From Cytophagales bacterium (GTDB taxonomy: Bacteria; Bacteroidota; Bacteroidia; Cytophagales; Spirosomataceae): a stretch of 32,042 bases of DNA. The DNA lies in the NCBI GenBank assembly GCA_024742395.1, contig JANSYO010000047.1:1-32042 (forward strand), written 5' to 3'. The notes beneath the pieces were generated by a model. It worked only from the letters and a program-made list of their open reading frames with translations. It searched no databases and was not told the DNA's origin. Positions 1 to 7,297 of this stretch are shown here, piece by piece (within the stretch, counting starts at the first letter, position 1; each line of letters begins with the position of its first letter). The position numbers and the translations under genes were made by a program.

Positions 1-879
1 AAAGGGTGTAAATGAATCCAACACTTCCATTTCTAAATCAGTATGGTTTTGTACCCTTTTCACTAAATCATTATAGACGCCTAAATCTCTTCCTAGAATA
101 CTTGTCTTATTAGGAATGATACTCAGAATTATCTTGTCATATCCCAATTCCGAATAATACCTGTTAGCTTCATTTACATTGGCTACCAAAGTGTTTATCT
201 CCGTATCTCCTATTGGCTCAAAAGCCGAACTTATACCAGGCTCTGAGGGTAAATAATAGAGTAAATGCTCTTCAGTGCCATTTAGCCTTACATCTGAATC
301 TACTCTATGGAAAAGAGAATAATTCAATAGAGCCTTCCACTCTCTAAATTTCATTGTGAGGTCATAACCAAATAGTATAGTCTCGTGCCTTTGAGAATTA
401 TAGGGCATTTCTAAAGCCAAAAATTGTTCCCATAAACCAGGATCTGGCTTTTCTGCTGGTTCTTCTACAGAAACCCCTCTCCACTTAGAATTAAAACGTT
501 CCCTAAAATGCCTTTCAACAGTTTCAATAATCAATACATTAAAATCTGAACTGTCAATTTTTACATAGGTGCTGCCATCTACTCTAACTCTGGTATATTT
601 TGCTGTTGCCAGGTCTGAAGCCTCTACACGCCCGTTTTCAGTAAAACTATCGCCAGCTATCACTACATGTGCGTTCTTTCTTTTTTCAGGATTTAGAGGT
701 TTGCAAACCTCTCTGACTTCTTTGAATTGAGGTAGATTTGAGGTTCTATATAAATCGCCATAGCGGTAATCATCTTTTATCAGATTGTTTTCATACAGCC
801 ATGTAGCCACAGTACCCGAGCACCCGGCCAACCATAACAGGCTAAAGAATACAAGTGCTATGTATTTAACTAATTTCAA
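1..879 (-). CDS. AlgJ/AlgX-like (SGNH/GDSL-fold) lipoprotein, C-terminus cut by window edge
   Basis: This minus-strand frame is open from 879 to the window edge (293 codons) and continues to the left of position 1. It has a short charged start (MKLVKY), a hydrophobic stretch and the lipobox LAGC with Cys at about residue 20, so it should be a lipoprotein. A VVIAGDSFTENG segment at residues 72-83 gives the GDS nucleophile motif of SGNH hydrolases, as in AlgJ/AlgX/DHHW proteins, which act with MBOAT acyltransferases to acetylate exported polysaccharides. The start is TTG overlapping the stop of the upstream acyltransferase gene by 4 nt (TTGA); no better ATG is seen. The coupling with the MBOAT gene is the main support. 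The catalytic His/Asp pair cannot be identified from this fragment. Confidence 0.72.
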   Translation of the reverse strand, partial: MKLVKYIALVFFSLLWLAGCSGTVATWLYENNLIKDDYRYGDLYRTSNLPQFKEVREVCKPLNPEKRKNAHVVIAGDSFTENGRVEASDLATAKYTRVRVDGSTYVKIDSSDFNVLIIETVERHFRERFNSKWRGVSVEEPAEKPDPGLWEQFLALEMPYNSQRHETILFGYDLTMKFREWKALLNYSLFHRVDSDVRLNGTEEHLLYYLPSEPGISSAFEPIGDTEINTLVANVNEANRYYSELGYDKIILSIIPNKTSILGRDLGVYNDLVKRVQNHTDLEMEVLDSFTPF

Positions 880-2276
880 AACTGGAAGTAGATAAATTGA
901 TTAGATGTAAATACGCCGAGAAAATAACAGGCCACCATTAATAGAGCAAACTTCGCGTAAAATGCTGGTGTTCTGGTGGTATCAATTTTGGGAATATATA
1001 TCTCTTTAAGCATCAGCACCAGAATTAATAAAACGCAAAACCACATTTCTGTAACATTAAAAGGCGAAGCTAATTCTGTGTATGTAGCCGGATTAAAAAT
1101 TTTGGTTAAAATAACCTTGGCATTCCCTAAACCTCTGGCTCTGAAAAATACCCAGCTTAAGGTAACCAATCCGAAAGTAATTAGAATTTGTAATTTATCT
1201 GTAAAAGCGTTTTGAGGCATTTCAATATTCAAATACTTTTTGCGAAGCATGGCAAAAATCAAATAAATGCCATGCAAAGAGCCCCAAATAATGAAGGTCC
1301 AGGCAGCACCATGCCAAAGACCACTGATCATGAAAACAATGAAATAATTCATGTAATGTCGGTACTCTCCTACTCTGCTTCCACCTAGTGGTATATACAA
1401 ATAATCTCTAAACCAGCCCGAAAGTGAAATATGCCATCTACGCCAAAACTCAGAAATTGATTTTGAGATATAAGGTACATCAAAGTTCTCCATCAGCTTA
1501 AATCCCATAAGGCGGGCACAGCCAATAGCTATATCTGAGTATCCTGAGAAATCGCAATAAATCTGGAATGAGAAGAATATAGTAGCTACAAGTAAGGTTA
1601 AACCAGAGTGTTCAGTGGGGTTATCATAACAATAATCAACGACCATGGCTAATCTGTCTGCGATCACCACTTTCTTAAACATCCCCCAGGCTATTCTGAT
1701 AAGCCCCTGTTTAATGTTTTCAAAATTGTACTTGAAATAGGTATGAAACTGGTATAATAAATTCTGCGGACGTTCTATAGGCCCTGCCACTAACTGTGGA
1801 TAGAACATCACATAAAGTGAATAAATAATGAAATCTTTCTCTGGTTTTTGGTTTCTTCGATACACCTCTATGGTGTAACTCATGGCTTGAAAAGTATGAA
1901 AAGAGAGTCCTATGGGTAGTTCTAAAGGATAATTTGGAATAGGATTCTCCATCCCCATCAAATTCAAAACAAAGCCAATGTTCTGATTGATGAAATTAAA
2001 GTATTTAAAAGCTGCCAGAAAGCCGATATTCGCAATCAAACTTAAGGCTAACCACCATTTTCGTTTTTTGCCTTCTGCCCTATCAATCAAAAAAGCTGCG
2101 AAATAATCGACCAGAATTGTGACTCCTAATATCAGGATATATACTGGCTTAAAGGCCATATAGAAGTAACAACTGGCCAGTAATAGTAACCAGACTCTGC
2201 CTCTATGCCGAAGCATATAATACAGAATGGAAACCACTATAAAGAAGAAAACAAACTGAACTGAATTAAAGAGCAT
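876..2276 (-). CDS. MBOAT-family O-acyltransferase (AlgI/DltB-like)
   Basis: A polytopic membrane protein of the MBOAT family, which moves acyl (usually acetyl) groups across the membrane onto an exported polysaccharide. It has many hydrophobic helices, a PIGLSFHTFQ segment, an EFWRRWHISLSGWFRDYLY stretch and the GLWHGAAW...WGSLHG region with the family His residues near 321 and 335. The frame is open to an ATG at 2315 (479 aa), but I place the start at the internal ATG at 2276 (466 aa). MLFNSVQF is the usual MBOAT N-terminus, AGAGG sits a few bases upstream, and a promoter-like TATTTTTG overlaps the longer start. The downstream GDS-motif lipoprotein overlaps it by 4 nt, so the two are an operon, most likely for exopolysaccharide O-acetylation. 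The substrate is unknown. Confidence 0.93.
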   Translation of the reverse strand: MLFNSVQFVFFFIVVSILYYMLRHRGRVWLLLLASCYFYMAFKPVYILILGVTILVDYFAAFLIDRAEGKKRKWWLALSLIANIGFLAAFKYFNFINQNIGFVLNLMGMENPIPNYPLELPIGLSFHTFQAMSYTIEVYRRNQKPEKDFIIYSLYVMFYPQLVAGPIERPQNLLYQFHTYFKYNFENIKQGLIRIAWGMFKKVVIADRLAMVVDYCYDNPTEHSGLTLLVATIFFSFQIYCDFSGYSDIAIGCARLMGFKLMENFDVPYISKSISEFWRRWHISLSGWFRDYLYIPLGGSRVGEYRHYMNYFIVFMISGLWHGAAWTFIIWGSLHGIYLIFAMLRKKYLNIEMPQNAFTDKLQILITFGLVTLSWVFFRARGLGNAKVILTKIFNPATYTELASPFNVTEMWFCVLLILVLMLKEIYIPKIDTTRTPAFYAKFALLMVACYFLGVFTSNQFIYFQF

Positions 2277-2312
2277 GTAAGCCTCTAAAGGGGATTGGGT
2301 TTGAATTTCGGC

Positions 2313-2320
2313 CAAAAATA
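2313..2320 (-). promoter_or_regulatory. candidate -7 promoter box for the acyltransferase operon
   Basis: On the minus strand this reads TATTTTTG, matching the Bacteroidota -7 consensus TAnnTTTG. It is about 36 bp upstream of the ATG at 2276 and would make the longer start at 2315 untranscribed. I see no good -33 TTG at the expected spacing. Confidence 0.4.
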
Positions 2321-2380
2321 GGAAGAAAAGAGCATAAAAGAATGTTTGGTCTGGTACCTTTTAGCCTGAGCAAATAGAAT

Positions 2381-2388
2381 TAACTTTG
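2381..2388 (+). promoter_or_regulatory. candidate -7 promoter box of mnmE
   Basis: TAACTTTG matches TAnnTTTG and ends 4 bp before the mnmE ATG. A transcript from it would have almost no leader. No clear -33 element is seen about 20 bp upstream, so the match may be partly chance. Confidence 0.4.
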
Positions 2389-2392
2389 TGCC

Positions 2393-3733
2393 ATGTCAAT
2401 TATTCATCAAGAACCTATCTGTGCACTGGCCACTGCTCCTGGAATTGGAGCCATTGGAGTGATTCGAATTTCCGGAGAAAACGCCATTCAGATTGTCGAT
2501 AAAATCTTTAAAGGAAAGAAGCTGGCAAATGCCGCATCTCATACAGCTCACTTTGGTTTAATTCAAGATGGACAGAAAGTCATTGACGAAGTTTTAGCCA
2601 CCGTTTTTAAATCGCCTAAATCTTTTACAAAAGAAGATACTGTAGAGATCAGTTGCCATGGTAGTCCTTTCATTGCTAAGGAGATCATCAAACTTTTGAT
2701 AAAAAATGGCAGTAAGCTGGCTCAGCCAGGTGAATTTACACAAAGGGCCTTTCTCAACGGTCAGTTTGATTTAGTACAAGCTGAAGCTGTGGCCGATCTC
2801 ATCGAGGCTGATTCTTCGGCAGCACATTTGACCGCCATTAATCAATTAAGAGGTGGGTTCTCAGATCATTTAAAAGCACTCAGAGAAGAGTTGATTCATT
2901 TTGCCAGTATGGTAGAACTTGAATTGGATTTTGGCGAAGAAGACGTCGAATTTGCTGATCGTGATGATTTAAAAAAACTTATTTCAGCGATTCAAAACCA
3001 ACTCCACCCGCTAATCGATTCTTTTGATGCCGGGAATGTCATAAAAGAAGGGATTCCGGTAGCTATTATTGGTCAACCCAATGTAGGTAAGTCCACACTT
3101 CTTAATGCCCTTCTAAAGGAAGAAAAAGCCATCGTAACTGAGATAGCAGGCACCACCAGAGACTCCATAGAGGATACAATGGTGATAAAAGGCGTTAAAT
3201 TCAGATTTATTGATACTGCCGGTATTCGTAGTACCGAGGACGTAGTAGAGAGTATTGGAATAGAGAAATCAAAGTCTGTTTTAAACAAGGCGGCAATAGT
3301 GCTATTTCTTTATGATCAGGAAGCAGAAAGAGATTATTTGCTTGAGCATTTTGAAGCACTGACCAAAGATAAAAAGGTGTTCTGGATCAAGACAAAGTCT
3401 GACCTTAATTCTGTGGTCAAAAACAAAGCAGACTTATTGATATCTGCTAAAGAAGGTAAAGGTATATCTCAACTGGAAACTGCTCTCTATGACGTAGCTG
3501 AAGGCAATAAACAGGGAGATTTAGTACTGACTAATCTCAGGCATTTTGATTTATTAGTTAAAACTAACGAAGCCCTTTCTGAAGTTTTAAACGGCCTGGA
3601 AATGGGTATTACTGGTGATTTTTTAGCACAAGACATACGCTTAGCCCTACATCACCTTGGAGAACTCACCGGAACCATCACTTCAGATGACCTCTTAAAA
3701 AACATCTTTGGCAGGTTTTGTATTGGGAAGTAA
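2393..3733 (+). CDS. mnmE: tRNA uridine-5-carboxymethylaminomethyl(34) synthesis GTPase MnmE
   Basis: MnmE is a GTPase that works with MnmG to add the cmnm5 group to U34 in the wobble position of certain tRNAs. The protein is full length (446 aa; the E. coli protein is about 454). It has the N-terminal folate-binding domain (start MSIIHQEPICALATAPG), a helical domain interrupted by a Ras-like G domain, P-loop GQPNVGKS at about 226-233, TTRD switch I, DTAG at about 274, and the invariant C-terminal FCIGK containing the catalytic Cys. The G4 position reads TKSD rather than the usual NKxD, a deviation worth noting but not enough to call it broken. The 3' end is intact and directly borders an integrase-bearing island, which uses this codon run as its attachment site (see the att entry). 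Transcribed divergently from the acyltransferase operon. Confidence 0.98.
   Translation: MSIIHQEPICALATAPGIGAIGVIRISGENAIQIVDKIFKGKKLANAASHTAHFGLIQDGQKVIDEVLATVFKSPKSFTKEDTVEISCHGSPFIAKEIIKLLIKNGSKLAQPGEFTQRAFLNGQFDLVQAEAVADLIEADSSAAHLTAINQLRGGFSDHLKALREELIHFASMVELELDFGEEDVEFADRDDLKKLISAIQNQLHPLIDSFDAGNVIKEGIPVAIIGQPNVGKSTLLNALLKEEKAIVTEIAGTTRDSIEDTMVIKGVKFRFIDTAGIRSTEDVVESIGIEKSKSVLNKAAIVLFLYDQEAERDYLLEHFEALTKDKKVFWIKTKSDLNSVVKNKADLLISAKEGKGISQLETALYDVAEGNKQGDLVLTNLRHFDLLVKTNEALSEVLNGLEMGITGDFLAQDIRLALHHLGELTGTITSDDLLKNIFGRFCIGK
3716..3733 (+). other. probable island attachment site (attL side) at the mnmE 3' end
   Basis: The last 18 bases of mnmE read TTTTGTATTGGGAAGTAA and encode the conserved FCIGK plus stop. 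The 3' end of mnmE/trmE is an established integration target: SGI1-family islands use its last 18 bp. Here the first genes downstream are a zinc-ribbon/HTH protein and a tyrosine recombinase. mnmE remains intact, as expected when the element carries the same core. The exact crossover cannot be read from one genome. Confidence 0.6.
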
Positions 3734-3797
3734 CAACCTTTCTCTTTCTTTCTAACTAGCTGTTTTTATTTACTTTACAATAATATATACTACTCAT

Positions 3798-3872
3798 ATT
3801 TGTTGCCCATTTGCTCTTATTTGTATATATTTGTTGCTGTTGTGTTGCCCGAGCATCACATTTGTTGCCCAT
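3798..3872 (+). repeat. 13-bp direct repeats ATTTGTTGCCCAT (3798-3810 and 3860-3872)
   Basis: Two exact copies of ATTTGTTGCCCAT are spaced 62 bp apart, with a partial copy ATTTGTTGC at 3829-3837 and GTGTTGCCC just after it. They lie between the mnmE end and the first island genes, where tyrosine-recombinase arm-type sites or excisionase sites usually lie. Binding is an inference; the repeats themselves are seen. Confidence 0.6.
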
Positions 3873-3880
3873 AAGGGCAA
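3865..3880. promoter_or_regulatory. dyad TTGCCC-ATAA-GGGCAA, candidate operator or att arm site
   Basis: A perfect 6-bp inverted repeat with a 4-bp centre overlaps the second 13-bp direct repeat and lies 71 bp before the ATG at 3951. It could be an operator for the HTH protein encoded next, or a recombination-directionality site. Confidence 0.4.
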
Positions 3881-3950
3881 TTGAAAGATAAGGGTGAAAT
3901 CATGCAACATAACACAACATATTACTACTTATCACCACATTTCGCTACAA

Positions 3951-4310
3951 ATGAGCAGCAACATACAAGTACCCAAAATATGCCAGCATTGCGGCATTAC
4001 CTTCGTTGCCCGAACAACAGTCACACGCTTTTGTTCTCATAAATGTTCCCAAAGAAACTATAAGAAAAGAGCCCGTGAAGCCAAGGTCGGAAAGACTCTG
4101 GAAGAAACACATGAAATTTTAGCGACCTCCTCACCTTCTTCAGAAACACCCTTAAACAAGGAATATCTAAGTATGACTGAAGTTGCGGCCCTCTTGGGAG
4201 TAAGCCGTTGGACAATAAACCGAATGCTTCACCGAGGTCAGCTCAATATGAAACAAGTGGGTAGAAAGAAGATAATTCCACGAAGTCAGTTAGATGCCTT
4301 TTTCCAATAA
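3951..4310 (+). CDS. zinc-ribbon plus HTH_17 (excisionase-like) DNA-binding protein
   Basis: A small DNA-binding protein. Shortly after the chosen start comes a Cys pair CQHC and then CSHKC, together a C2C2 zinc-ribbon-like unit, followed by basic residues (YKKRARE). The C-terminal half has [25 protein letters not shown]...[10 protein letters not shown], the MerR/excisionase HTH_17 pattern. The frame is open to a GTG at 3894, adding 19 residues, but that stretch is low-complexity and poorly protein-like, so I start at the ATG at 3951 (119 aa). Located 16 bp upstream of the integrase, it is probably the element's recombination-directionality factor or a regulator of integrase. The role is inferred from position and HTH type. 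Confidence 0.78.
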   Translation: MSSNIQVPKICQHCGITFVARTTVTRFCSHKCSQRNYKKRAREAKVGKTLEETHEILATSSPSSETPLNKEYLSMTEVAALLGVSRWTINRMLHRGQLNMKQVGRKKIIPRSQLDAFFQ

Positions 4311-4326
4311 CATAAATTAATCACAC

Positions 4327-5436
4327 ATGAAAGTCACTTTACGCCAAAGAAAGAAAGCCAACAAAATCACCTTGTACCTGGATTACTACGAGAAAGGTAA
4401 CAGAGAGTATGAACATCTTGGTTTATATCTTACACCTGAGCCAGAAAAAGGTTCCTTGTCAAAGGCCCAGAAAGACGAGAATCGTAAAATTCTTGAACTT
4501 GCTGAAAGCATCAGATCAAAACGCCATCTTGAGATTCAGAATAATATCTATGGTTTTAGAGACAAGGAGAAACTGAAAGGCAGCTTTTTATCCTACTTTG
4601 CCGCACTCACAGAGAAAAAAAGGAACAGCAATGGTAACTATGGAAATTGGGATAGTGTAAAGAAGCATCTGAAGATCTATTGCCCAAAGGACATTACTTT
4701 TGAACGTATTGATAAAGACTGGGTGCAAGGTTTCAAAGATTACCTGGACTATGAAGCTGAAAGCAAAAATTCTGTTGATGGTCTTTCCCTAAATTCAAAA
4801 TACTCTTACTTCAATAAACTGAGAGCAGCACTTAAACAAGCTGTCAAAGATGGTCTCTTAAATAATAATCCTGCTAACAGGGTTGAGCCCTTTCCACAGG
4901 ACGAAACACATAGGGAGTTTTTGACACTTGACGAGGTCAAAAGAATGGCAAGTGCTCACTGTAAAAATGAAACCCTAAAGAGGATGTTTCTTTTTTCATG
5001 CCTCACCGGTCTACGCTGGGGAGATATTGAAAAGCTCCAATGGCAGGAAATTCAGCATTCGAAGGAGCTTGGTTATTACATCCGTTTCCGCATGGCGAAA
5101 ACTAACGGCGTAGAAACTCAACCCATTTCAGATGAAGCCCGCCAATTACTGGGAGAAGAGAGAGAAGGTAAATCAAAAATATTCACCGGTTTTAAATACG
5201 GCAACTGGAATAAAACACTGTTACGTGATTGGCTTGATGAAGCCGGAATTTCAAAACACATTACATTTCACTGTGCCCGTCATACCTATGCCACTTTGCA
5301 ATTAACTCTGGGTACGGATATTTACACCGTATCAAAGCTTCTTGGCCATAAAAACCTCTCCACAACTGAAATTTACGCCAAAGTAATCAATGAGAAGAAA
5401 ATCGAAGCCGCCAACAAAATAAACATCGGTCTGTAA
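4327..5436 (+). CDS. int: site-specific tyrosine recombinase (island integrase)
   Basis: A 369-aa integrase of the phage/CTn type found in Bacteroidota: an Arm-DNA-binding N-terminus (MKVTLRQRKKANKITLYLD), a SAM-like core-binding region at about 90-190, and a C-terminal catalytic domain. The catalytic residues are visible: Arg in CLTGLRWGD (about 229), HCARH (about 315-318), the LLGHKN His, and the nucleophile Tyr in STTEIYAKV (about 349). It should catalyse integration and excision of this element at the mnmE 3' end, which lies about 600 bp upstream. The next ORF starts within its stop codon (1-nt overlap), so the two are translated together. Confidence 0.96.
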   Translation: MKVTLRQRKKANKITLYLDYYEKGNREYEHLGLYLTPEPEKGSLSKAQKDENRKILELAESIRSKRHLEIQNNIYGFRDKEKLKGSFLSYFAALTEKKRNSNGNYGNWDSVKKHLKIYCPKDITFERIDKDWVQGFKDYLDYEAESKNSVDGLSLNSKYSYFNKLRAALKQAVKDGLLNNNPANRVEPFPQDETHREFLTLDEVKRMASAHCKNETLKRMFLFSCLTGLRWGDIEKLQWQEIQHSKELGYYIRFRMAKTNGVETQPISDEARQLLGEEREGKSKIFTGFKYGNWNKTLLRDWLDEAGISKHITFHCARHTYATLQLTLGTDIYTVSKLLGHKNLSTTEIYAKVINEKKIEAANKINIGL

Positions 5437-6878
5437 TGGAATTGAGAATATTCAATCAAATTCTATTTGGCTCATTAAAACCCTGGAACTTTAAGATTCA
5501 AAATCAACGGGATTGGGCTGAGAATTTCAATAAGGCTCGTCAAGCTTCTGAAAATTATAGCTTGAGTCTCAAAGATGCCTTTGATATCCTTCTAAAGGAA
5601 TACCCGAACGTATATTCCGGCATAGAAAATGAAATCCCTGAGCACATTTCTTTAAGCCCATTATTCTATTCAGAAAACCTCTCTCCGGTTTCCTTGGAAG
5701 ATCAATTCTATGAACTACTAATAAACTTGGAGGTAAAACGAGTTTTAAACACCTTCAATGAATTTTCAGAAGGCTTTTCAATCGACATTGACGGCATTTT
5801 TCAGGTTGAAAAATTTCTAACAAACTTAAAAAGCTGTTTAGTACAAACTCATGAAAACCTATCTGAAGTCGAGGACTTTGACAATAAAGAGCTTTCTGAG
5901 AAGGTACTTAATTTCATGTTTCACAGACTCCTAATCCTGTTTTTTGATACCCAAATTCGATATCATCATTACAATAGAAGCCCTCTAAGCCTTCAAGACT
6001 TCTACATTCAAGAACTAGGTACGCCGGCACCCGAAACGGCTGTTATTCATCCAACCCTTGAATATTTCTATAATAAAATAGAAACAGCCCTCGAGCTTAA
6101 AAATCAAGAACTCCTTGAAAAGCTCATTCTGGAGTTAAATGATTATCCAGAAATTGAATCGGCTATTGAGAACGCCATATTTCTAATTCAGGAATACGTT
6201 ACCGTTGACGAATGTTTTAATGAAGAATATACCTCCGCCAAATTCACCGAACATAAGTCAATTCTTGAATCAGACATTTCTCAAAAAACATATGGAATCG
6301 AACGCGTCTCATTGATTGAGTCTTATTTAGAAACTTTTAAATCTTTTAATTCGACCAGTTCTATTCCTGGTAGATTAAAACATTGGCTTGAGCAGCAAAA
6401 GGTTATATATAGTCACAACCCGGCAAATACCTTTCCTGTTACTACAATAACTGAAGAAGTGGTTACTCTCCAAGATAAACCAATGCCTGTGGCTACAAAA
6501 GGTATAAACGCATTAAAAGAAATAGCATATAAGCATCTGGCATTTTTTAAAGGCACCAATGAGTACAATTCAAAAATCATGAAAGACTCAGATCATGATA
6601 CACTCATGGATTGGGTATATGAATTAATCGAGACAGAAAAAGTACCTTTCATTGCCCCGCCTCTGAAACAAATAAACCTAACAAACAATATGATTAGGTA
6701 CACCTTTTATCTGATTCACAAAGAATTGTATGGTACACAGAAGATAAAGATTGCCTGGATTGACTTTATTCATAAGGCATTCACACAATTTCAAGGTACT
6801 GAAACCTCTACCACAAAAACTAAATTCTCTACGAAACCTGCTAAATACGAGGCCATTAGAAAAGCCATGATTGGGTAA
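5436..6878 (+). CDS. island protein of unknown function, 480 aa
   Basis: I do not recognise this family with confidence. The protein is acidic and helix-rich, without signal peptide or membrane segment. A central stretch (HRLLILFFDTQIRYHHYNRS then PLSLQDFY) faintly resembles the RteC-type element regulators of Bacteroidota conjugative transposons, but this is a weak impression. The C-terminal region (about 400-475) is basic and ends with a Thr/Lys-rich tail, which could contact DNA. It starts inside the integrase stop codon (TAATG), so it is co-translated with int and probably serves element maintenance, regulation or transfer. A remote-homology search would be needed to place it. Confidence 0.8.
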   Translation: MELRIFNQILFGSLKPWNFKIQNQRDWAENFNKARQASENYSLSLKDAFDILLKEYPNVYSGIENEIPEHISLSPLFYSENLSPVSLEDQFYELLINLEVKRVLNTFNEFSEGFSIDIDGIFQVEKFLTNLKSCLVQTHENLSEVEDFDNKELSEKVLNFMFHRLLILFFDTQIRYHHYNRSPLSLQDFYIQELGTPAPETAVIHPTLEYFYNKIETALELKNQELLEKLILELNDYPEIESAIENAIFLIQEYVTVDECFNEEYTSAKFTEHKSILESDISQKTYGIERVSLIESYLETFKSFNSTSSIPGRLKHWLEQQKVIYSHNPANTFPVTTITEEVVTLQDKPMPVATKGINALKEIAYKHLAFFKGTNEYNSKIMKDSDHDTLMDWVYELIETEKVPFIAPPLKQINLTNNMIRYTFYLIHKELYGTQKIKIAWIDFIHKAFTQFQGTETSTTKTKFSTKPAKYEAIRKAMIG

Positions 6879-6882
6879 TATC

Positions 6883-6899
6883 GGTAACATCTCGTTACC
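6883..6899. promoter_or_regulatory. short dyad GGTAAC-N5-GTTACC between island genes
   Basis: A perfect 6-bp inverted repeat with a 5-base loop lies 5 bp after the stop of the 480-aa gene and about 75 bp before the next start. No U-tract follows, so a protein-binding operator is as likely as a terminator. Confidence 0.3.
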
Positions 6900-6974
6900 T
6901 CAAGTCTACCTTTCCTTTACCGGGTTCTTTTGCTGCTGTTGTTTGATTTATTCATTTTTTAACACAGTAGCAAA

Positions 6975-7277
6975 ATGACACAAGATGCTTTAATTCTTGA
7001 CAAGCTTACAGAAATAGCAGACAAGCTATCTGAGCAAAACATTCTTCAAAAGGCCGTATTAAACCTTAATGAGGCCAGCAAATATCTGGACATTAGTCCT
7101 TCACACCTCTATAAGTTAACCTCCACCAGGCAGATACCTCATTTCTGCCCACAGGGTAAGAAACTCTATTTCAAACGCGATGAGCTAGACCAATGGCTTC
7201 AGCGTAACCGTCAGGCATCCGCCGACGAGATAGAGAAGATGGCCGCCGATTATGTCATCAAAAACAAAAGGAAGTAA
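6975..7277 (+). CDS. HTH_17 excisionase-family DNA-binding protein
   Basis: A 100-aa protein with a short helical lead (residues 1-30) followed by LNEASKYLDISPSHLYKLTS and RQIPHFCPQGKKLYFKRDELDQWL, the standard excisionase/MerR-like winged HTH used by Bacteroidota mobile elements. The C-terminal helix is charged (DEIEKMAADYVIKNKRK). It lies 20 bp upstream of the VirE-N/DUF3987 gene and is a regular partner of such genes in mobile elements of this phylum. It may control replication/excision genes; the exact role is not shown. Confidence 0.85.
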   Translation: MTQDALILDKLTEIADKLSEQNILQKAVLNLNEASKYLDISPSHLYKLTSTRQIPHFCPQGKKLYFKRDELDQWLQRNRQASADEIEKMAADYVIKNKRK

Positions 7278-7297
7278 TCAACTAAAACAATCCACTG

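Noticed and set aside
2276-2315. Longer MBOAT start at 2315
   Set aside because: The extra 13 residues do not fit the family N-terminus, and a TATTTTTG promoter box overlaps this start.
3894-3950. GTG start extending the zinc-ribbon/HTH protein by 19 residues
   Set aside because: The added residues look like translated repeat DNA, and the zinc-ribbon follows the internal ATG directly.
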